This document shows, piece by piece, positions 25,328-31,299 of a DNA stretch of 31,606 bases (the first letter of the stretch is position 1; every line of letters begins with the position of its first letter). A program made the translations under genes and the position numbers. A model generated the notes under the pieces. That model ran no database searches. It was given only the letters and a program-made list of their open reading frames with translations, and had not been told where the DNA came from. The stretch covers positions 1-31,606 of the forward strand of contig JBIKTM010000022.1 in NCBI GenBank assembly GCA_044348085.1, read 5' to 3'. The DNA is from Verrucolacustris sp044348085 (GTDB taxonomy: Bacteria > Verrucomicrobiota > Verrucomicrobiia > Methylacidiphilales > Verrucolacustridaceae).

Positions 25328-27103
25328 ATGCGCATTTCCAATCATAAAATTAGAGTCGGCATCCGCCCCACCATCGATGGTCGTCTCGGAGGCGTTCGCG
25401 AATCCCTCGAAAACCAGACCCTCTCCCTCGCCAAGGCCGCCGCCAAGCTTATCTCCTCTTCTCTCCGCCACCGGGATGGCTCACCCCTCGAGTGCATCAT
25501 TCCCGACAAGTGCATTGGTGGTGCAGCGGAATCTTCTGAGACCGACTCCCTCTTCGCCCGTGAAAACGTTGGCTTCACTCTCACCGTCACCCCCTGCTGG
25601 TGCTACGGCTCCGAAACGATGGACATGGATCCTCTACGCCCGAAGGCCGTTTGGGGCTTCAACGGAACAGAACGCCCGGGCGCCGTTTATCTCGCCGCCG
25701 TTCTCGCCGGCCACGCACAAAAGGGCCTGCCCGCCTTCGGCATCTACGGCCGCGATGTCCAGGAGGCCGGCGACCTAAAAATCCCCGCCGACGTCTCCGA
25801 AAAGATTCTTCGCTTCTGCCAAGCGGGTCTCGCCGTGGCCACCATGCGGAATCGTGCTTACCTCGCTATGGGAGGAACCTCCATGGGTATCGCTGGATCG
25901 ATCGTCGATCCCAACTTCTTCGAATCCTATCTCGGTATGCGCGTCGAAAGCATCGACATGACCGAGTTTGTACGCCGGATGGATCGTGGAATCTTCGACG
26001 CTTCAGAAAAAAAGAAAGCCCTCGCTTGGACAAAAAAGAACTGTCCCGAAGGCAAAGATTGGAACTCCCCGAAAACGAAACGTCCCCGTGCCCAACTCGA
26101 CAAGGAGTGGGAGAAGTCGGTCGAAATGGCTCTCATCGCCCGCGACCTGATGGTCGGCAACCCGGCTCTAGCCAAAGCCGGGTTCGGCGAAGAAGCCCTC
26201 GGCCACGACGCCATCGTCGCCGGTTTCCAGGGCCAGCGCCAATGGACCGATCACTTTCCCAACGGTGACTACCTCGAAGCCATCCTCAACAGTTCGTTTG
26301 ACTGGAACGGTCGTCGCGCTCCCTACCTCGTCGCTACGGAAAACGACGCCCTCAACGGAGTTGGAATGCTCTTCGGCAATCTTTTGACGAACACCGCCCA
26401 GATCTTTGCTGACGTTCGCACCTACTGGAGCCCTGACGCGGTCAAACGCGTTAGCGGAGCCAAACTTTCCGGTGCAGCTTCGGGAGGATTCCTCCATCTG
26501 ATCAACTCTGGTCCTGCAGCCTTGGACGGAGCTGGACGCCAAAAGATTTCCGGCAAGCCCGCGATGAAACCGTTCTGGGAAATCAGCGATGCGGAGGAAA
26601 AGGCCTGCCTTGAAGCCACTAGTTGGCATCCATCCATCACCGAGTACTTCCCCGGCGGAGGCTGGTCGACCCGGTTCCTCACACCTGGCTCCATGCCCTG
26701 CACCATCCATCGACTTAACCTTGTCGGCGGGCTTGGTCCCGTTCTTCAAATTGCCGAGGGTCAAACCGTCGAACTTCCGTCCAAGGTGAACCAGATTTTA
26801 GAGGAAAGAACTAATCCTACTTGGCCCACCACCTGGTTTGTTCCCCGTACGGGTGGAACAGGAGTTTTCCGTGATGTCTATTCGGTGATGAACGCTTGGG
26901 GTGCCAATCACTGCGTCCTGACTTACGGCCATGTCGGAGCTGACCTGATCTCACTCGCCTCCCTACTTCGGATTCCCGTCTATATGCACAACGTGGACTC
27001 GGAAAAAGTTTTTAGGCCATCTGCATGGAACACTTTCGGCACCGCTGACCTTGAATCGGCCGACTTCCGCGCCTGCTCCACCTACGGCCCTATCTACCGC
27101 TAG
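25328..27103 (+). CDS. fucI: L-fucose isomerase
   Basis: 591 residues, the same length as the E. coli enzyme. The N-terminus KIRVGIRPTIDGRLGGVRES is the FucI start. Mn2+ ligands line up with the known E337/D361/H528: Glu 338 in VATENDALNG, Asp 362 in QIFADVRTYW and His 528 in WGANHCVLTYGHVG. It isomerises an aldose to a ketose in the cytoplasm (L-fucose to L-fuculose; the family also acts on D-arabinose). It is the only sugar isomerase in the window and stands beside a RhaB-type kinase, so it may serve L-fucose, L-rhamnose or both. It diverges from fucP and is followed after 213 bp by the FMN dehydrogenase on the same strand, which has its own operator. No signal of decay; all key residues are present. 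Confidence 0.95.
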   Translation: MRISNHKIRVGIRPTIDGRLGGVRESLENQTLSLAKAAAKLISSSLRHRDGSPLECIIPDKCIGGAAESSETDSLFARENVGFTLTVTPCWCYGSETMDMDPLRPKAVWGFNGTERPGAVYLAAVLAGHAQKGLPAFGIYGRDVQEAGDLKIPADVSEKILRFCQAGLAVATMRNRAYLAMGGTSMGIAGSIVDPNFFESYLGMRVESIDMTEFVRRMDRGIFDASEKKKALAWTKKNCPEGKDWNSPKTKRPRAQLDKEWEKSVEMALIARDLMVGNPALAKAGFGEEALGHDAIVAGFQGQRQWTDHFPNGDYLEAILNSSFDWNGRRAPYLVATENDALNGVGMLFGNLLTNTAQIFADVRTYWSPDAVKRVSGAKLSGAASGGFLHLINSGPAALDGAGRQKISGKPAMKPFWEISDAEEKACLEATSWHPSITEYFPGGGWSTRFLTPGSMPCTIHRLNLVGGLGPVLQIAEGQTVELPSKVNQILEERTNPTWPTTWFVPRTGGTGVFRDVYSVMNAWGANHCVLTYGHVGADLISLASLLRIPVYMHNVDSEKVFRPSAWNTFGTADLESADFRACSTYGPIYR

Positions 27104-27244
27104 GTGGCTGAGGTCATCCGTTAAAATCGCCCCTACAAGCTATTCATAATCAATAAATTAAATAGGGTCATATATCTTGCAAGTATCTCATTTGAAACGA
27201 TTTAAAACTCAGTTATTGGTTTGTGGGATCAGAGCTCAATCCTC

Positions 27245-27266
27245 TTATGATTGATTTCGATCATAA
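27245..27266. promoter_or_regulatory. Palindromic operator, probable DeoR-family binding site (copy 2)
   Basis: Inverted repeat TTATGATTG, ATTT, CGATCATAA: 8 of 9 arm positions pair. The core and 4-bp spacer match the site at 23794-23821. The core ends 20 nt before a small leader ATG at 27285 and 52 nt before the dehydrogenase ATG. A -35-like TTGATT lies in its centre, the same geometry as at the DeoR promoter, suggesting control by the same repressor. Confidence 0.6.
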
Positions 27267-27284
27267 ATGTTCTAGGCTCCACCT

Positions 27285-27320
27285 ATGAATAGTTCTCTTC
27301 CAGCTCTATCCTGCTCATGA
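27285..27320 (+). CDS. Possible 11-residue leader ORF coupled to the FMN dehydrogenase
   Basis: ATG at 27285 opens a frame coding MNSSLPALSCS and ends with a TGA that overlaps the dehydrogenase ATG (ATGA). Its ATG lies 20 nt after the operator core, almost the spacing (22 nt) seen between the operator and the DeoR ATG. Translation could couple to the main gene. It may equally be a chance ORF. Confidence 0.25.
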   Translation: MNSSLPALSCS

Positions 27321-28450
27321 ACCCCTCCTACCCGTCGATCGAACTTCTGGCCAAACGCGCCAAGCAGCGCTTGCCTGGTTTCGCCTACGACTACCTCGCC
27401 GGAGGTTGCATGGCCGAGGTGAACCTTCATAAAAACACCAGCGACATCCGTGCCGTGGAGCTACGCCCCGCCTACTTGCGTGACTACAAAGGTGCTTCCC
27501 AAAAAACCACTCTCTTCGGCCGCGAATACGCCTCTCCGTTTGGCATCGCTCCCGTCGGCCTCCAGAGCCTGATGTGGCCAAAGTCGTGCGAGATCCTTGC
27601 CCGCACCGCGCATAGGCAAAACATTCCCTTTGTCCTCAGCACGGTCACCACCGCCAGCATTGAAAAAGTAGCCGAAATCACAGAAGGAGACTTCTGGTTT
27701 CAACTCTACCATCCCGCCGAGGATTCGCTGCGCGACAAGCTACTCGAGCGCGCCGCCGCTGCTGGTTGTAAGACCCTCGTGCTTCTTGCCGACACCCCCA
27801 CCTTCGGTTACCGCCCCAAGGAAATCCGCAACGGCTTATCCGTCCCGCCGAAGATGAGCCTTCGTAACGTCTTCCAAATGTGCACCCGTCCGGAATGGTC
27901 GTTTTCCCAACTGTTTGCCGGAATTCCCCAATTCGCCACGCTCAAGCCCTACATCCCCCCCGGCCTCTCCATGAAGCACCTCGGGCTCTTCATGAACAAA
28001 ACCTTCAGCGGCCGGCTCACTGCCGCCCGCATCCGCACCATCCGCGACAAATGGAAGGGCAACTTAGTGATCAAAGGCATTGTCAACCCCGAGGATGCCG
28101 AGCTCGCCATCTCCCTCGGAGCCGACGGCCTCATCGTCTCCAACCACGGCGGCCGGCAACTCGACCAAGGCCAATCGACCATCAAAGCCACTGCCGCACT
28201 GGCCAAGCAGTTTAAGGGCCGGACCAAAATCATGATGGACAGTGGCATTCGCTCTGGGTCCGACATCGCTGTCGCCATGGCCAGCGGAGCTGAATTTACC
28301 TTCATCGGCCGCGCGTCGATGTATGGCGTGTGTGCCATGGGCGCAAAGGGTGGGGATCAGGTGGTTGAAATTCTCCAGAAGGAACTCCAACAGGTGATGG
28401 AGCAACTCGGTTGCGAGGTCTTGGAAAATCTTCCGCGACACCTCATCTGA
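27317..28450 (+). CDS. lldD: FMN-dependent alpha-hydroxy-acid dehydrogenase (L-lactate dehydrogenase/oxidase type)
   Basis: 377 residues covering the full single-domain barrel. FAYDYLAGG (22-30) and PFGIAPVGLQSLMWP are the FMN-pocket start. FQLYHP (128-133), Lys 253 in VIKGI, His 277 in SNHGGRQLD, DSGIRSGSD (308-316) and FIGRASMYG complete the active site, with the catalytic His in place. The family oxidises L-2-hydroxyacids; L-lactate is the natural candidate here because lactaldehyde dehydrogenase from the neighbouring fusion makes lactate, which this enzyme would convert to pyruvate. Glycolate or mandelate cannot be excluded. It has a DeoR-type operator upstream, tying it to the deoxyhexose regulon. 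It lacks a signal peptide and is probably peripheral to the inner membrane or soluble. Confidence 0.9.
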   Translation: MNPSYPSIELLAKRAKQRLPGFAYDYLAGGCMAEVNLHKNTSDIRAVELRPAYLRDYKGASQKTTLFGREYASPFGIAPVGLQSLMWPKSCEILARTAHRQNIPFVLSTVTTASIEKVAEITEGDFWFQLYHPAEDSLRDKLLERAAAAGCKTLVLLADTPTFGYRPKEIRNGLSVPPKMSLRNVFQMCTRPEWSFSQLFAGIPQFATLKPYIPPGLSMKHLGLFMNKTFSGRLTAARIRTIRDKWKGNLVIKGIVNPEDAELAISLGADGLIVSNHGGRQLDQGQSTIKATAALAKQFKGRTKIMMDSGIRSGSDIAVAMASGAEFTFIGRASMYGVCAMGAKGGDQVVEILQKELQQVMEQLGCEVLENLPRHLI

Positions 28451-28531
28451 AGCGTAAAATAGACTGGTAGACCTGCCCGCCAGCCGAAAGTCGGGCGTGA
28501 TCTCATTTCCTCTTTGATTTATAGAGGATGG

Positions 28532-28687
28532 ATGAGCCTCTCTCTCGATCTCGTTCCCTACGGAGGTTGGGCCAAAGCCATTCGGATGCGTCGGGACGGA
28601 TGGGAACTGGTCGCCCCGCTGGAGATCGGTCCCCTTCTCCGGACAAAATTTGGGCTAACTACGTTCTCGGAGTTCTCCAAGGCTTAA
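28532..28687 (+). pseudogene. N-terminal fragment resembling an aldose-epimerase-like / DUF4380-type protein
   Basis: 51-codon frame from ATG at 28532 to TAA at 28685-28687. The first about 38 residues, MSLSLDLVPYGGWAKAIRMR followed by RDGWELVAPLEIGPLL, look like the start of mutarotase-like proteins common beside sugar loci (pattern Y-x-G-W-x-x-x-x-R, E-L-x-x-x-x-x-x-G-P-R-x). Those proteins are usually about 300 residues. Similarity ends near residue 40, followed by unrelated codons and a stop 30 bp before the tmRNA-derived repeat at 28718. I read it as a truncated gene at a recombination boundary. It could also be a small real gene; family assignment is by recollected pattern only. Confidence 0.45.
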
Positions 28688-28717
28688 GGAGCGAGGAATC
28701 CCACTGAAGGAATCAAT

Positions 28718-28738
28718 ATGGAGGCGGTGGGAGTTGAA
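28718..28738 (+). repeat. att-like copy of the tmRNA 3' end (copy 1)
   Basis: Exact 21-bp match to 31279-31299, the reverse complement of the last bases of the tmRNA (acceptor and T-arm). The shared core is TGGAGGCGGTGGGAGTTGAA; flanks differ. Direct orientation. It marks the outer end of the segment containing the VWA gene. Confidence 0.85.
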
Positions 28739-28831
28739 ACGCGTATTGACCTAGCATTGAGCTGTATTTGAAAGGGTATTCACGTATTAAAGGCCAAATA
28801 AGATCCTCTTCAACCACTGCCCAGTGGCCGA

Positions 28832-30301
28832 TTAGGGACTCGGTGATGACTCCCTGATCGGGGCGGAAATGCGCATGAAGTTGCCGTTGTTACGAGAGGC
28901 CAGGGATCGAAGAAACTTTTCCTCGGCCGGTTTGGCCAGAAACGCCACCCCGTGAATAGAAGGGAGTTCATAGCCGTCCTTTTTGTAGGTCCCCGCGATC
29001 GTTTCCTTGAGATACGCCAAAATGTCATCGTCCTGCCAATTCCCCAAGCTGGGTGGGGCCACCGCCTTTCCTTGGGCTTTGGCTTGAGGAGGGGAAGGCG
29101 TGGTAGGAGCTTTGGGCGCATCTGGTAAGCCAGGAATTTTAACGGAATCGACCACGAAGCCCTGCCCCTCGATGACTTTGCCTTTCCCCTTGGCCCGGTT
29201 TTCCGCCTCGCGTCGTGCCTTTTCCGTAATTTTGTCGGCATATCTTTCTCGGTATTTCTTCATCTCCTCGTTGTATTCCTCATACTTTTTTCGATACTCC
29301 GCAACCTCCTTCTCGTACTTCTGCCGGTCCGCCACGGAGATTTCTGAATCTGCTGCTTTTTTTCGGTACTCCTCACGCTCCTTTTCGTTCATCGCCCTCT
29401 GGATGACCGGCTTGCCATCCGTCAGTACAAAAATGGTGTCTGCCCTGCCCTCAAAGGCCGCTATCAGGCCCAGATCCATACGACTGGTGCCACCATTCGA
29501 AGGTAGCGTGCTGATTTTGGGCCGGTAATTCCGGGTGAGGTTGCCCCGTTGCGACGTGCTTGCCATGTACCGAGGAAGAAACTTCATGGCGGCCTGTTTG
29601 TTTTCCGGCGTAGCCGGAACGGAACTGGGCATAAATAGATCTACTGCATCTCCGTAAAAAGCCACGTTGAAGTTGGTCTCAGGAGACAGGCTCTGGATCA
29701 TCTGGCCCAGCTTTTCCTTGAGATTCTTGTAACCCTCGATCCCGCCTTTGTCCTGCTCCACCATGCTGTCGGATAAATCCACCACAAAGTAGACGTTTGT
29801 TCCCTCCCCCTTGACTCCGAAGAAATTCACGGACGATGCTTTGCCTGGCGAACGGCCAGCTGGCTTGCTTACTATTTTCTCCGCTCCAGTTGCGGATGGG
29901 GGTGCCAAAACCGGAGGAGCAGCGTTGATGGACATTGACGGGCTTACCATCCCGCTCACAGCAAGAACCATATCTGTATCCGCTGCAGGAGAATCAGATG
30001 GGCTGGGGGTCGATTCCACCGCCGTTTCTTCCATCGTCTCCGGAGCTACCTCAGGTGGCGCTTCCATTCCCACATCTTCTGCCGGCACCCCGCCTTCGCT
30101 GGTAAACGGCATTCGTGGAGTCGACCCCTTGAAAAGGGTGTACGTTCCGAAGATCAACAAAACTAAAACGTGTGCGGCGGCCGCAACGATGAGGCAAATG
30201 GCAAAAATGGTGCGGTGTTTTCCTAAAAAATGGTATTCCCCCGTCTTGGCATTTTTCGCCGGCTTTTGAACGGGCTCTTCAGGAGGTGCTTCCACAGACA
30301 T
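28832..30301 (-). CDS. Membrane-anchored von Willebrand A domain protein with an interrupted VWA fold
   Basis: 489 residues. A cytoplasmic N-terminus (1-30) is followed by one transmembrane helix (about 31-55, TIFAICLIVAAAAHVLVLLI) and a Pro/Glu/Ser-rich linker (60-155). The VWA domain starts at about 158 with NVYFVVDLSDSM, a complete MIDAS (D175, S177, S179; Thr in GGTSRMD about 272; Asp in TDGKP about 295). The fold is then interrupted by a charged coiled coil (about 303-372, rich in E, K, R and Y) and a Pro-rich stretch. It resumes with HGVAFLAKPAEEKFLRSLAS and NNGNFMRI, the usual last strand and helix of VWA domains. Metal-dependent protein binding at the envelope is expected; partner unknown. 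A CCACTGCCCAGTGG hairpin (28814-28827) lies just past the stop, without a T run. It is the only gene between two tmRNA-derived repeats. Confidence 0.85.
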   Translation of the reverse strand: MSVEAPPEEPVQKPAKNAKTGEYHFLGKHRTIFAICLIVAAAAHVLVLLIFGTYTLFKGSTPRMPFTSEGGVPAEDVGMEAPPEVAPETMEETAVESTPSPSDSPAADTDMVLAVSGMVSPSMSINAAPPVLAPPSATGAEKIVSKPAGRSPGKASSVNFFGVKGEGTNVYFVVDLSDSMVEQDKGGIEGYKNLKEKLGQMIQSLSPETNFNVAFYGDAVDLFMPSSVPATPENKQAAMKFLPRYMASTSQRGNLTRNYRPKISTLPSNGGTSRMDLGLIAAFEGRADTIFVLTDGKPVIQRAMNEKEREEYRKKAADSEISVADRQKYEKEVAEYRKKYEEYNEEMKKYRERYADKITEKARREAENRAKGKGKVIEGQGFVVDSVKIPGLPDAPKAPTTPSPPQAKAQGKAVAPPSLGNWQDDDILAYLKETIAGTYKKDGYELPSIHGVAFLAKPAEEKFLRSLASRNNGNFMRISAPIRESSPSP

Positions 30302-30451
30302 GCCTTAACATAAATCCATCTGCCCAAGCCTCAATAACGCATTTAATGGATGAGAGCCGTCCAAAACTATCCTGCTCGGTTATAGTACAAAATTCCGATT
30401 TGCCAGCCCCTTCGAGTACATCCCATCGAGCGTCACCCACTAATGGGAAAC

Positions 30452-30472
30452 ATGGAGGCGGTGGGAGTTGAA
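30452..30472 (+). repeat. att-like copy of the tmRNA 3' end (copy 2)
   Basis: Exact 21-bp direct copy of 31279-31299, with unrelated flanks. It separates the VWA segment (28739-30451) from the toxin-antitoxin segment (30473-31278). The matched bases equal the acceptor stem strand plus T-arm side of the tmRNA, the usual crossover region of tRNA/tmRNA-targeting integrases. Confidence 0.85.
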
Positions 30473-30661
30473 TCGGCAGACAATTTATTAATAGCCAGAC
30501 ACTTCAACGACTTAGAAAAATATTTTTAGCAGCGTTTTTCTTTTTCACGCGATCTGCGTGAGCACTACTGCCCACTCCCTCGGAGAGTCAAAAACCTTTG
30601 CGCATATTCTAGAGTGATTTGGAAAGTTGCTGCAGATTGAAGAAGCCTATTCTCTGATCCG

Positions 30662-30689
30662 TTGACACATTAAAAACCAAGGCGAGAAT
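30662..30689 (+). promoter_or_regulatory. Predicted promoter of the DUF433/DUF5615 pair
   Basis: TTGACA (30662-30667), 16 bp, then GAGAAT (30684-30689), followed by 6 nt to the ATG at 30696. The -35 is consensus and the -10 is weak. The distance implies a message that begins at or near the start codon, and no Shine-Dalgarno is visible. Confidence 0.5.
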
Positions 30690-30695
30690 ACCCCT

Positions 30696-30911
30696 ATGAG
30701 CTGGCAAGATTGCCTTTCGGTTGAGAAGAGCCCTGAAATCCAAAGCGGGGAATATGTTTTTCGCGGAACTAGGGTTCCCGTCCGTGCTTTGTTCCAAAAC
30801 CTTGAGGATGGTGCTTCGGTCGAAGAATTCCTTCAATGGTTTCCAGGAGTGACCCGATCTCAGGCCGAAGAAGTCCTCAAATTTGCAGAGCATTCCTTGC
30901 TGGCAGCCTGA
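30696..30911 (+). CDS. DUF433-family antitoxin
   Basis: 71 residues. The pattern GEYVFRGTRVPVRALFQNLE, then GASVEEFLQWFPGVTRSQAE and VLKFAEHSL, is that of DUF433 proteins: a small winged-helix-like fold with the conserved G-T-R-V-P motif. They commonly precede a DUF5615 (PIN-like) partner and act as its antitoxin. It stops 5 bp before the likely GTG start of the partner gene. It lies inside the segment between tmRNA-derived repeats 2 and 3, where such a pair could stabilise the segment. Autoregulation is typical for antitoxins but no operator was identified. Confidence 0.88.
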   Translation: MSWQDCLSVEKSPEIQSGEYVFRGTRVPVRALFQNLEDGASVEEFLQWFPGVTRSQAEEVLKFAEHSLLAA

Positions 30912-30916
30912 TCTTT

Positions 30917-31231
30917 GTGCGGATTCTTTTTGACCAAGGGGTGCCGGTTCCCCTTCGCAAGAAACTAGCGGGGTACGAAGTAACAACCTGCAAGGAAAAG
31001 GGGTGGGATCAGATCACCAACGGAGATTTGATCGCTCAGGCAGAAACCTTATTTGATGCGTTTGTCAGCACGGACCAAAATTTGAAATACCAACAGAACT
31101 TAAAAAATCGGAAGATTGCAATTCTCGTTCTTCCCACGACCAGCTGGCGCAAACTTGAGCAAAATGCAGCAACGATCAAGCAGGCTCTGGATACAATAAA
31201 AGCCGGGCAATATCTTGAAATTAGTTTTTAG
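30917..31231 (+). CDS. DUF5615 PIN-like toxin
   Basis: 104 residues from GTG at 30917, chosen because the family begins M/V-R-I-L-F-D-Q and this start falls 5 bp after the antitoxin stop. The longer frame from 30836 would run through the antitoxin gene. The sequence VRILFDQGVPVPLRKKL, then GWDQITNGDLIAQAE, FDAFVSTDQNLKYQQNL and IAILVLPTTSW, matches DUF5615. The first-strand Asp and the TDQNL Asp are PIN-type acidic active-site candidates. Members are predicted RNases paired with DUF433 antitoxins. It ends 48 bp before the tmRNA 3' end. Complete and with key residues intact. Toxicity has not been shown here; the role is by family and pairing. Confidence 0.85.
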   Translation: MRILFDQGVPVPLRKKLAGYEVTTCKEKGWDQITNGDLIAQAETLFDAFVSTDQNLKYQQNLKNRKIAILVLPTTSWRKLEQNAATIKQALDTIKAGQYLEISF

Positions 31232-31244
31232 ATCAAAATAAGTG

Positions 31245-31264
31245 TAATTATAGATATATAATTA
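31245..31264. repeat. AT-rich perfect inverted repeat between toxin gene and tmRNA
   Basis: TAATTATA, GATA, TATAATTA: 8-bp arms. It lies 15 bp beyond the tmRNA 3' end and 13 bp after the toxin stop. It could be a shared weak terminator, a processing or fold-back signal, or an integrase/accessory site next to the att core. No T run follows on either strand. Confidence 0.5.
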
Positions 31265-31278
31265 TCTACTATGTATTT

Positions 31279-31299
31279 ATGGAGGCGGTGGGAGTTGAA
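31279..31299 (+). repeat. att-like core within the tmRNA 3' end (copy 3, functional gene end)
   Basis: The 21 bp repeated at 28718 and 30452; here it continues into an intact tmRNA, so this is the copy that restores the gene. All but the first base belong to the tmRNA (acceptor 3' strand, T-stem and part of the T-loop). Confidence 0.85.

Larger units (their letters stand above)
30302..30695. other. Intergenic stretch holding att-like copy 2 and the antitoxin promoter
   Basis: 394 bp between the VWA gene and the toxin-antitoxin pair, without a convincing coding frame. It contains the tmRNA-derived repeat at 30452-30472 and, at its right end, a promoter-like sequence (30662-30689). The part right of the repeat is AT-rich compared with the surrounding genes. 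Nothing else recognised. Confidence 0.6.

Noticed and set aside
18570..28450. Bacterial microcompartment for fucose/rhamnose degradation, as known in some Planctomycetes and Verrucomicrobia
   Set aside because: No shell protein gene or compartment-type aldehyde dehydrogenase is present in the window; the aldolase is fused to an SDR instead.
28475..28496. GCCCG/CGGGC hairpin after the FMN dehydrogenase as a terminator
   Set aside because: Only 5 bp with a 12-nt loop and no immediate T run; too weak to call.
28814..28827. CCACTGCCCAGTGG hairpin as the VWA gene terminator
   Set aside because: Loop of 2 nt and no T run on the minus strand; mentioned but not called.
30836..30916. Longer N-terminus for the DUF5615 toxin
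   Set aside because: It would overlap most of the antitoxin's 3' end out of frame; family proteins begin at the R-I-L-F-D-Q segment, matching the GTG at 30917.
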